From JANXZO01 sp964355115 (lineage in GTDB: Bacteria > Bacteroidota > Bacteroidia > Bacteroidales > FEN-979), in the NCBI GenBank assembly GCA_964355115.1, contig CAYHCQ010000036.1:1-25470 (forward strand): a stretch of DNA of 25,470 nt, given 5' to 3'. Positions 1-7,977 of the stretch are shown here, one piece after another (the stretch's first letter is position 1; each line of letters starts with the position of its first letter). The position numbers and the translations under genes were made by a program. The notes beneath the pieces are model-generated. The model did not search any database. It was not told the DNA's origin and was given only the letters and a program-made list of their open reading frames with translations.

Positions 1-60
1 GGTACAGTTTCCCGTACGACAGTTTAGCAAACTGTTGGTTTCAGCCACTCACCCACCTCT

Positions 61-115
61 CCAGTGATAGTGAACAGTGAACAGTGAATAGTGAAAAATT
101 GTTTACTGTCACTGG
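61..115. repeat. Imperfect inverted repeat with 7-bp tandem repeats in the loop
   Basis: Bases 61-75 (CCAGTGATAGTGAAC) pair with 101-115 (GTTTACTGTCACTGG) over all 15 positions if two G-U pairs are allowed. The 25-base loop continues a short tandem repeat of the form AGTGAAC/AGTGAAT/AGTGAAA. No T-run follows on either strand, so an intrinsic terminator is unlikely. It looks like a REP-like intergenic palindrome or an RNA hairpin between the unseen upstream gene and the aconitase-family gene. Function unknown. Confidence 0.6.
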
Positions 116-193
116 TTCTAAAAGGACTGCAAAATTAGACATTCCTGACGGTTTAACAAATTTTTTTTCATATAACTGTTTATTGTGCCTGCA

Positions 194-225
194 TTGTGCC
201 GGAGCATGAGATTTTATTAATTTTG
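194..225 (+). promoter_or_regulatory. Candidate Bacteroidota-type promoter for the aconitase-family gene
   Basis: TTG at 194-196 is followed after 21 bases by TAATTTTG at 218-225, an exact match to the TAnnTTTG -7 element of Bacteroidota. The predicted start point near 232 leaves a leader of roughly 37 bases before the ATG at 269. The spacer is at the long end of the usual range. Confidence 0.5.
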
Positions 226-268
226 AACACTGTAAAAAAAGAAACAGAAAACCTCTAAAACTATCTCT

Positions 269-2044
269 ATGAACGGAAAAACATTTGCCGAAAAGATCTT
301 TGGCGCCCCTACAGGCAGTATCGTTTTTGCCCGGCCCGACATCATTCTCTCGCACGACAACACTTCAAGCATCTACAGCACCTTTAAGAAAATGGGGGGC
401 ACCACCCTTGCCAATCCCGATACCCTGCTGATCACACTCGATCACAACGCCCCTCCTACCAGCTCCAAACTTGCTAACGATTACCAGGTGATCCGGGACT
501 TTGTAGCCAAATTCGGGATTAATAAATTTCACGACGTCGGAGACGGCATATGCCATCAGCTGATGTCGTATTATGCGCGTCCAAAGATGATCATCGTGGG
601 CAGCGACAGCCATACGAGCACGGCAGGCGCTTACAATGCCTTTGCAGCAGGCATCGACCGTACCGAAACAGCTGGCTTGTGGAAGCAGGGTGAAACCTGG
701 TTCCGTGTGCCCGAATCTATAAAGATCACACTCAGCGGAAAACTGCAACCCGGTGTTTTTGCCAAAGACCTTGCCCTCTGGATTATCGGTATGATAGGCT
801 CGAGTGGCGCCGACTACATGTCGATCGAGTACCATGGCGAAGGGGTTAAAACCCTCACGATTTCCAACCGCATGGTACTTGCAAACCTGGCTTCGGAAAT
901 GGGTGCCAAGAATGCAGTATTTCCGGCCGACGAAGTACTTGAAGCACACCTGGGGAGCAAACTGGATGGTTTATGGGCCGATCCTGATGCTTGTTACCTC
1001 AAGGAGATCGCCATCAGCCTGGATACAATATTTCCTGTTGTTGCCGCTCCGCACCATGTCGACAATGTTAAAGCCGTTTCTGAAGTACAAGGCACCAAAA
1101 TACAGCAGGCACTCATCGGCACATGTACCAATGGCCGTTTGCAGGACCTGCGCGAAGCAGCTGCCGTACTGAAAGGGAACAAAGTGCCGCAGTTCATGCA
1201 ACTGCAGGTTATTCCGGCATCCAAAGAAATATTTCTCCAGGCGATGAAAGAGGGGCTCATCGAAATTTTCATGGAGGCTGGTGCCAATGTCCTGGCTGCC
1301 TCCTGCGGCCCCTGCCTCGGCACCGGACAGGGTATCCCGGCCGACGGGTACAACATCATCTCAACTGCCAACCGGAATTTCAAAGGACGGATGGGAAACC
1401 CCGCCTCGTCTGTTTACCTCGCCTCCCCTGCTACCGTAGCCTTTTCGGCTCTTAAGGGAGAGATCGCCGACCCCCGCGGGATCCAGTCATCCGACAAATT
1501 TCCTTACCATGCCCCGCAGAGCGCAACGGTCGACGTAAAGGAGGGCGACGACAGGTTCTCGGAAGGCACCTGGAATTACGCCGATGTCGACAATCTTAAT
1601 ACCGACCAGATGTTCGCCGGAAACCTTACCTATGCCGTACAGAGTTCCGAACCGGAGAAGATCATGCCACATCTCTTCAAAGGGTTCGACGACAGCTTTG
1701 CAGAACGGGTTAAAACCGGCGACATCATCATGGCCGGCGCGAATTTCGGATGCGGAAGTTCACGCGAACACCCCTCTGTCGGACTGGCCTTTGCAGGAAT
1801 AAAAGCTGTTGTCTGCAAATCGGTGAACCGCATATTTTATCGCTCAGCGGTAAATCAGGGCCTCCCGATCATCCTCGTCCCTGAAGCAGTTGACGCCTTT
1901 AAACAGGGTGACAGGGTGGAGATCGATTTTGAGAAGGGCTTAGTGGTAATTAGCGGAAAGCCGTTTGCCTTTGCGCCGCTGCCCGGAAAACTCATGGAGA
2001 TATTCAACGCTAAAGGGCTGGTTAACTATGTAAAAACGAAATGA
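269..2044 (+). CDS. Aconitase/3-isopropylmalate dehydratase family hydro-lyase, large and small domains in one chain
   Basis: This 591-residue cytoplasmic 4Fe-4S hydro-lyase should isomerise a hydroxy-tricarboxylate through dehydration and rehydration. The catalytic domain occupies about residues 1-400. Cluster ligands are visible as Cys286 (IGTCTNGR) and Cys346/Cys349 (SCGPCLGTGQG), with the family motif GSDSHTSTAG near 111-120. The swivel domain follows at about 420-585 with NFGCGSSREH (492-501). The large domain resembles LeuC (for example GETWFRVPES), yet LeuC and LeuD are normally separate chains, and the length is well below classical AcnA or AcnB. The substrate (citrate, isopropylmalate or homocitrate) cannot be decided; the swivel loop reads NTDQMFAGNLTY, where specificity usually resides. 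No leu genes are adjacent, and sucC lies 11 kb downstream, which mildly favours aconitase. The N-terminus (MNGKTFAEKIFG) matches the usual LeuC start. The stop overlaps the next start by four bases (ATGA), suggesting co-translation. Confidence 0.85.
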   Translation: MNGKTFAEKIFGAPTGSIVFARPDIILSHDNTSSIYSTFKKMGGTTLANPDTLLITLDHNAPPTSSKLANDYQVIRDFVAKFGINKFHDVGDGICHQLMSYYARPKMIIVGSDSHTSTAGAYNAFAAGIDRTETAGLWKQGETWFRVPESIKITLSGKLQPGVFAKDLALWIIGMIGSSGADYMSIEYHGEGVKTLTISNRMVLANLASEMGAKNAVFPADEVLEAHLGSKLDGLWADPDACYLKEIAISLDTIFPVVAAPHHVDNVKAVSEVQGTKIQQALIGTCTNGRLQDLREAAAVLKGNKVPQFMQLQVIPASKEIFLQAMKEGLIEIFMEAGANVLAASCGPCLGTGQGIPADGYNIISTANRNFKGRMGNPASSVYLASPATVAFSALKGEIADPRGIQSSDKFPYHAPQSATVDVKEGDDRFSEGTWNYADVDNLNTDQMFAGNLTYAVQSSEPEKIMPHLFKGFDDSFAERVKTGDIIMAGANFGCGSSREHPSVGLAFAGIKAVVCKSVNRIFYRSAVNQGLPIILVPEAVDAFKQGDRVEIDFEKGLVVISGKPFAFAPLPGKLMEIFNAKGLVNYVKTK

Positions 2045-3363
2045 GAACAGTCATCCTGTTGACCCTTTTCTCCCTGGGAACCTTTGCCCTTATAATTATT
2101 CTCCGGGACTTTTTTCCGAAATTTCATGGAATACTGACCGCTCTTCTCTTTCTCCTTCTGATGGATGTCTACCTGTGGAGCTCCGTCAGGAGGTCGATAG
2201 GCTCCTTGCGCCCCCACTTCCGGTATGCGGTTGCAACTCTTTACTGGTTACCAGCGTTTACACTGATGGTTCTGGTGGTCTTCGGTATGTTTTTCTCTTT
2301 TCTGCAATGGAACCTGTTTTTAAGGACCCAGCTTTTAAGCCTTTTTTTTATCACCTTTTTTGCAAAAATTATTCCGGTTTTCTTCCTCCTGGCAGCCGAT
2401 GGAGAACGACTTCTTCTCTGGTCAATACTGAAAATCAAGGGAAAAAAGGCAGTATTTACCATGCGGCGGCGCGGGATGATGATGGCCGGGTGGATAATCG
2501 GCACGCTTTTCTGGATGGTACTCCTGTCGGGTATGATAGTCTGGGTATTTGACTTCAAAGTAAGAACCGTAGAGGTACCGTTGAACAATCTTCCGCGGTC
2601 GTTTAATGGATTCAGAATAGTGCAACTCTCAGATATCCACCTTGGAAGCTGGACTTCCAGGCCGAAACTGGAAGAGGCAGTTACGATCGTTAATTCACTC
2701 AGACCCGATATTATACTTTTTACCGGCGACATGTTTAACTATGCTACTGCAGATGGAGAAGGATTTCAACCGATCATGGAAAAGCTGAAAGCAAAACATG
2801 GGGTTTTCTCCATCCTCGGAAACCACGACTATGGAGATTATGTGAGTTGGCCGGGGGAGAGCGCTAAGCAAAAAAACATGGATCAGCTTTTTACCTGGTA
2901 TAAACAGCTCGGGTGGCACCTCCTGATCAATGAATCTGTGGTTTTGCGTGAGGGGCCCGACAGTATTGCCCTGATAGGAGTAGAAAACTGGGGCGCTGAA
3001 AAGCGATTCCAGAAACGTGCGGACCTTGTGAAAGCCCTTTCCGGAGTGGATGGCATCCCTTGCAAAATTCTGCTATCCCACGATCCCACTCATTGGGACA
3101 AAATCATATCTAAAACATACCCTGGTATCGGGCTCACGCTTGCAGGCCATACTCACGGAGGACAGTTTGGCATCGAAACGGATAGCATCCGGTGGAGCCC
3201 CATTTCCTGGCTTTTCGAACACTGGGGAGGCCTTTACAAAAACTCAGGCCAGAGTACCGGTTCAGGTCAGTATCTGTATGTAAACAGCGGACTGGGCACT
3301 GTTGGATATTCAGGCAGAGTTGGGATCAGACCAGAGATAACCCTGATCCTGCTCAGGCAGTAA
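2041..3363 (+). CDS. Membrane-anchored metallophosphoesterase (YaeI/YkuE-like)
   Basis: This 440-residue protein has about four hydrophobic segments in residues 1-180, followed by a calcineurin-like phosphoesterase domain. All metal-binding motifs are visible in order: LSDIHLG, FTGDMFN, LGNHDYGD, LLSHDP and the C-terminal LAGHTHGGQFG, so a two-metal active site is expected to be functional. Related membrane phosphoesterases act at the membrane surface; some, such as LpxG and YaeI relatives, hydrolyse lipid-linked pyrophosphates, but the substrate here cannot be read from sequence. The ATG shares four bases with the upstream stop, so the gene is very probably translated with the aconitase-family gene, although no functional link is obvious. 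A 127-base spacer without a clear terminator follows. Confidence 0.88.
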   Translation: MRTVILLTLFSLGTFALIIILRDFFPKFHGILTALLFLLLMDVYLWSSVRRSIGSLRPHFRYAVATLYWLPAFTLMVLVVFGMFFSFLQWNLFLRTQLLSLFFITFFAKIIPVFFLLAADGERLLLWSILKIKGKKAVFTMRRRGMMMAGWIIGTLFWMVLLSGMIVWVFDFKVRTVEVPLNNLPRSFNGFRIVQLSDIHLGSWTSRPKLEEAVTIVNSLRPDIILFTGDMFNYATADGEGFQPIMEKLKAKHGVFSILGNHDYGDYVSWPGESAKQKNMDQLFTWYKQLGWHLLINESVVLREGPDSIALIGVENWGAEKRFQKRADLVKALSGVDGIPCKILLSHDPTHWDKIISKTYPGIGLTLAGHTHGGQFGIETDSIRWSPISWLFEHWGGLYKNSGQSTGSGQYLYVNSGLGTVGYSGRVGIRPEITLILLRQ

Positions 3364-3490
3364 ATGAGTGTGGTTGGGGCGGTTACCTAACAAAGAGAAA
3401 ATATTTTCCGGAAACAACCAAAATAATTTATAAATTGTTCCCTCGAAAAGTATAACAAACAGACACTGATAATCAGCACTTAAATAATAA

Positions 3491-5854
3491 ATGAAAGAGA
3501 CTAGCCTTACGAACGAACAACTTGTACTGAACACCATCATCAATAACATTCCGGCGATGGTGTTTTATAAAAATCTTGACGGAAAGTATATTGCCGCTAA
3601 TGAAATGTTTGCCAGGCAATTAAATACCACTCCCCGGGAAATAATCGGGAAAACTGACTTTGATTTTTACAGCGAAGAGATTGCCTCGCACTACCGGGAT
3701 ACTGACCTGGAGGTGATTCAGTCGGGGAAAAATATTGAAGCTCTTGAAGAAGCCATAGTTGTTGACGGTGTTACCAAAATGTATGCTACCAGAAAAGTCC
3801 TGTTACGGGACACATCCGGAAAGCCTTATGGGATAATTGGCCTCGCCTATGATATAACCGAATCAAGGCAATCGCAGGAAGACCTTCTTGACAGTCATAC
3901 GCGATATAAATACCTGCAGGAGATGTTCCGTCTGATGGCCGACAATATCCCTGACCTGCTCTGGGCAAAGGATATGCGTAAACGTTATCTATTTGTAAAT
4001 AAGGCACTTTGCGAAAACCTTCTGAATGCCAGTGATACTGATGAACCCATTGGAAAAACCGACATGTTCTTCGCCGAAAGAGAACGCAAGTCACACCCGG
4101 AGGATCCTCAATGGCATACTTTTGGTGAAACCTGCAGTGATTCCGATGAACTGACGATGCAGCAGAAAAGCGCCGGAAAATATGAAGAATTTGGCAATGT
4201 GAAAGGTCAGTTCCTCTACCTGGATGTTCAGAAAGGCCCCATTCTGGATAAGGACGGCAACATGATCGGAACCGTTGGCAGTGGCCGTGATATTACATCT
4301 CAAAAACTGATTGAGAAGGAGTTTCATGCGCTGTTGCAGCGAAACAGGGCAATCATTAATGCCTTGCCCGACCTTATGTTTATTTTTAACAAAGAGGGCA
4401 TATACCTCGATTGTTATGCCTCCGACACCACCGATCTTCTGGCTTCACCCGAAGAGTTTATCGGAAAGAGCATGTTCGATTTTTTCGAACCGGAAGTTGC
4501 TGAAAACACCATTTTACTTATCAACAGGTGTCTCGAAACAGAGAAATTGCAGCACCTGGAGTATCATATCCAAAGCGGCACAGAAATCCTCTATTATGAG
4601 GCACGTCTTGTAAAGGTAGATGATGAAAAAGTGCTATGTATCTCCAGGAACATCACCGAACGTAAATTGCTGCAGCAGGAGTTGATATTGGCCAAGGAGA
4701 AGGCAGAACAGACCTCTCGTCTGAAATCTACGCTGCTTAACAACATGAGCCATGAACTGAGAACGCCCCTGAATGGAATTCTGGGTTTCTCTGAAATCCT
4801 GGGAAATGAGCTGGAGGAGTTAGAACATAAGGAGATGTCGGTTCACATCAACAATTCAGGAAAGCGACTGATGCGAACACTCGAATCCATTATGCAATTA
4901 TCACAGCTTGAGTCGGGGCTGAATGCCTACAAAGCAGAATGGACCGATGTGGCTCAAAAGGTAAACGAACTGATCGGTAGTTTCCGTCCTCTGGCAAAGG
5001 CGAAAAACCTCTTCCTGGAACTTCGTAATGTTGATGTAAAGCCAGGTTACCTTGATATCTTCTTTTTTACCCAGTCCATCTCAAACATCATCGAAAACGC
5101 GATTAAATTCACAAATGAGGGCGGGGTTTCCATCGACATATCAGAATCATCAGAAAACAATCACCGGTCGCTGTTAATAAGAATCAGCGACACCGGTATC
5201 GGGATTTCCGATGATCATCTGAAATTGATTTTTGAGGAGTTCAGGCAGGCAAGCGAAGGTCAAAACCGGAGTTTTGAAGGAACCGGTCTTGGACTTACCA
5301 TTGCAAAAAAAATGATTGATTTGCTGGGTGGAAAAATTGTCGTGGAAAGCCGGCTTGGAAAAGGGTCTCTGTTCAACATTACCATCCCGTATTCTGAAAT
5401 GGATACAGATCAGGTCAAGGAGAAGAAGTGTGAACCACACGACATTACTCCACGAACCGACCTGCAGATGCAGGCAAATAAAACGCCGCATCTGCTTCTT
5501 GTTGAGGACAATGAGATAAACATGCAACTCTCCCTGGCCTATCTGAAAAACAGCTACAAGGTTGATTGGGCCCTCGACGGTCAGACTGCAATTCATATGG
5601 CCGGTGGGTGCCGGTACGATGCAATACTTATGGATGTTAACCTGGGTACGGGAATGGACGGTCTGCAAACGACCCAGATGATCCGGTCACTGGAAGGCTA
5701 TGAAAAAACACCGATCATTGCTTTGACGGGTTATACGCTTTTTGGCGACAGAGACAGACTGATTGCCGGTGGGTGTACAGAGTACCTTGCCAAACCTTTC
5801 ACCAAACGGGCAATTCTAGACCTGCTTAACGGCATTTTTAACCGGACAGACTGA
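3491..5854 (+). CDS. Hybrid sensor histidine kinase, PAS-PAS-PAS-HisKA-HATPase-receiver
   Basis: This 787-residue protein has no signal peptide or membrane segment and is predicted cytosolic. Three PAS domains lie at about 10-130, 145-275 and 285-395; each ends in a typical exit such as AYDITESR or SRNITERK. The HisKA box NMSHELRTPLNGILGFSEIL places the phospho-acceptor at His421. The ATP-binding domain (about 520-635) shows the N box (NIIENAIKF), DTGIGI and GTGLGL. A C-terminal receiver (about 667-785) carries VEDNEIN, phospho-acceptor Asp715 (LMDVNLG), a Thr in ALTGYT and Lys in AKPF, so it looks active. There is no DNA-binding or HPt domain, so the phosphoryl group must go to a separate protein or the receiver regulates the kinase itself. 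A second kinase gene starts 13 bases downstream, suggesting an operon. The signals sensed are unknown. Confidence 0.93.
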   Translation: MKETSLTNEQLVLNTIINNIPAMVFYKNLDGKYIAANEMFARQLNTTPREIIGKTDFDFYSEEIASHYRDTDLEVIQSGKNIEALEEAIVVDGVTKMYATRKVLLRDTSGKPYGIIGLAYDITESRQSQEDLLDSHTRYKYLQEMFRLMADNIPDLLWAKDMRKRYLFVNKALCENLLNASDTDEPIGKTDMFFAERERKSHPEDPQWHTFGETCSDSDELTMQQKSAGKYEEFGNVKGQFLYLDVQKGPILDKDGNMIGTVGSGRDITSQKLIEKEFHALLQRNRAIINALPDLMFIFNKEGIYLDCYASDTTDLLASPEEFIGKSMFDFFEPEVAENTILLINRCLETEKLQHLEYHIQSGTEILYYEARLVKVDDEKVLCISRNITERKLLQQELILAKEKAEQTSRLKSTLLNNMSHELRTPLNGILGFSEILGNELEELEHKEMSVHINNSGKRLMRTLESIMQLSQLESGLNAYKAEWTDVAQKVNELIGSFRPLAKAKNLFLELRNVDVKPGYLDIFFFTQSISNIIENAIKFTNEGGVSIDISESSENNHRSLLIRISDTGIGISDDHLKLIFEEFRQASEGQNRSFEGTGLGLTIAKKMIDLLGGKIVVESRLGKGSLFNITIPYSEMDTDQVKEKKCEPHDITPRTDLQMQANKTPHLLLVEDNEINMQLSLAYLKNSYKVDWALDGQTAIHMAGGCRYDAILMDVNLGTGMDGLQTTQMIRSLEGYEKTPIIALTGYTLFGDRDRLIAGGCTEYLAKPFTKRAILDLLNGIFNRTD

Positions 5855-5867
5855 CACAATTATTGCT

Positions 5868-7970
5868 ATGTTCCGTTTACACTCTAAAATACTGACCCTG
5901 ATGATCCTGGCTATGGGCTTCCTGCTCCTGACCACCATGGCCTATCATATTGCCCATCAGAAGGAGGCGGAACAATTCAACCTCGCATACAAGGAAAACC
6001 TTTCCAGAAGCATACACAACATAATCCTGATGAAGGAACATGATCTGAATAAAACCACATTCGATTATTGCATTTGGGATGAAATGGTTGAGTTTGTTCA
6101 TACAGCGGATCCGGCATGGGCGGAGGAAAACCTCAACACCCTCCTTACTACCCTTGGATGTTCATACGTTGCAGTATTTGATGAGACATTCCGGCTGGTC
6201 TATTCGGATTGCGACTCTGCCGGATTCGGAAGCAGATCATTCCGCCTCCCGGTTGAACAAATAAAGGAGGCAATGAGAGACAAGAAAATCTGCCACTATT
6301 ATTTCCACACTCGTGCTGGCCTCCTTGAGGTGTCTGGGTCGCCTGTTGTACCAAGTGCCGACCTTGAAAGGAAAAGCAGGCCAAGGGGATATTTCGTGAC
6401 AGGCAGGCTGTGGACCGGCAAATTTCTGAAGGAGATGGAGGAGATCACGAATACCGGCATCAAGATCAACTCTGTAACTGACACAGCTATAAATCAGGCT
6501 ATTGAAGATCCTGATGAACAAAACTCGATCGTGATCCGGACATTTCTGAAAGATTATCGAAACCAAAACTCTGCGAGACTTGATTTTATTTCGAAAACCC
6601 AATACAAGCAAAATCAAAACCTTTTCTTATACTTCACCCTCATTCCACTAATTATATCAGTTATCCTCGGGTTCGTTTTCTATTTTATTATCCGCGCGTG
6701 GATTATGGTTCCATTGAAACTCCTCACGAATAGCCTCGACCTTGAACACCTTGAACCCCTGGAAAAAATCTCTCCACGAAACAAGGAATTCCATGCAATA
6801 GGTTCCATGATGATTGCGTTTTTCGAGGCAAAGAAAAAGCTTGAATTCGAGGTCAAAGAGCGTAAGTTAGCAGAGGAACGGATACTTAAACTCTCAACAG
6901 CAATTGAGCAGAGTTTTTCCACTATTATTATTACGGATCCTGATGGAAATGTCGAGTACGCCAGCAAACGGTTTTTCGAATTGACCGGGTACAATCGCTC
7001 CGAAATCATAGGTAAAAACCCGCGCATATTGCAATCGGGACATCACGATACCGATTTTTACCAGCACTTATGGAAAAAGATTCAAGACGGAAAAATATGG
7101 AAAGGAGAGTTTCTGAATAAAAAGAAAAACGGAAGTCTTTTCTGGGAAGCAGCGACCATAACCCCGATCAAGAATCTTGATGGTCAAATTATTAATTACC
7201 TGGCTGTGAAAGAGGACATTACCGAACAAAAGGATGCCCGTGAAAAGCTGGCACAGTACTCTGAAGACCTGAAAGAATCAAACATCAGCAAAGACAAATT
7301 CTTTTCTATTCTTGCTCATGATCTTAAAGCACCGTTCCACTCCATTCTGGGGTATTCCGAATTGCTTGCCACGGAATATGACACCATGACTGATGCCGAC
7401 AGGCGTAAATTCATCCAGATCCTGCGCTCGTCCACTAAAAATGTGTACGACCTGGTAGAAAACCTGCTGCAATGGTCCCGGTTGCAAACCGGAAGACTTA
7501 CCAGTGTTCCGGAGGTGTTCGACCTTGCATCGGAAGTTGAGTACTCTTCTGATATTTTCCGGGCAGTGGCTTTCAAAAAAAATATCCGGTTTGATGCCGG
7601 TGTTACTTTAGGCAATCTGGTATTGGCTGACAGAAACATGGTGAGGTCCATCCTTCAAAATTTGATTTCCAACGCATTGAAATTCACCCCAGGCGGAGGA
7701 TCCGTTGCAATTAGCGCCGAACTGCGAAACAAAGAGATGCAGGTCTCTATTCAGGATTCCGGGGTTGGAATGGATGCCAGTGAACTGGAGAAACTTTTCA
7801 GGATCGAATTTTCCTTTTCGAAACGGGGAACGGCAATGGAATCGGGAACCGGACTCGGACTTATACTCTGCAAAGAATTGATCGTCATGAATAAAGGCAG
7901 GATATGGGCCGAAAGCCAGCCAGGCAAGGGTTCAACTTTCAGATTTACCCTTCCATCCGCAACTGCCTGA
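5868..7970 (+). CDS. Membrane sensor histidine kinase, CHASE4-PAS-HisKA-HATPase
   Basis: This 700-residue inner-membrane kinase has transmembrane segments at about 8-27 and 252-276. They bracket a 225-residue periplasmic domain that looks like CHASE4 (FDYCIWDEMVEFV near 65-77). A linker of HAMP type and a PAS domain (about 343-455; NPRILQSG) follow. The PAS has no photoactive Cys and is not a LOV domain. The kinase core has AHDLKAPFHSILGYSELL with phospho-acceptor His484, N box NLISNALKF, DSGVGM and GTGLGLILCKE. Unlike its upstream neighbour it has no receiver. The 13-base spacing to the hybrid kinase suggests co-transcription, so a signal from the envelope could feed into a shared relay. Its core closely resembles the kinase at 22821-24803 (shared SKDKFFSI and LLEWSR/LLQWSR-type motifs), pointing to paralogy. 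It converges on the giant repeat gene with seven bases between stops. Confidence 0.93.
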   Translation: MFRLHSKILTLMILAMGFLLLTTMAYHIAHQKEAEQFNLAYKENLSRSIHNIILMKEHDLNKTTFDYCIWDEMVEFVHTADPAWAEENLNTLLTTLGCSYVAVFDETFRLVYSDCDSAGFGSRSFRLPVEQIKEAMRDKKICHYYFHTRAGLLEVSGSPVVPSADLERKSRPRGYFVTGRLWTGKFLKEMEEITNTGIKINSVTDTAINQAIEDPDEQNSIVIRTFLKDYRNQNSARLDFISKTQYKQNQNLFLYFTLIPLIISVILGFVFYFIIRAWIMVPLKLLTNSLDLEHLEPLEKISPRNKEFHAIGSMMIAFFEAKKKLEFEVKERKLAEERILKLSTAIEQSFSTIIITDPDGNVEYASKRFFELTGYNRSEIIGKNPRILQSGHHDTDFYQHLWKKIQDGKIWKGEFLNKKKNGSLFWEAATITPIKNLDGQIINYLAVKEDITEQKDAREKLAQYSEDLKESNISKDKFFSILAHDLKAPFHSILGYSELLATEYDTMTDADRRKFIQILRSSTKNVYDLVENLLQWSRLQTGRLTSVPEVFDLASEVEYSSDIFRAVAFKKNIRFDAGVTLGNLVLADRNMVRSILQNLISNALKFTPGGGSVAISAELRNKEMQVSIQDSGVGMDASELEKLFRIEFSFSKRGTAMESGTGLGLILCKELIVMNKGRIWAESQPGKGSTFRFTLPSATA

Positions 7971-7977
7971 GATATTA

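Noticed and set aside
365..949. Minus-strand frame opposite the aconitase-family gene
   Set aside because: It is a shadow of a strongly conserved gene and shows no recognisable domain.
3364..3490. Possible promoter or riboswitch before the hybrid kinase
   Set aside because: No TTG-N19-TAnnTTTG match and no convincing conserved hairpin; nothing can be supported in this 127-base spacer.
6880..7240. LOV photoreceptor domain in the CHASE4 kinase
   Set aside because: The motif reads NPRILQSG; the photoactive Cys of LOV domains is missing, so it is an ordinary PAS domain.
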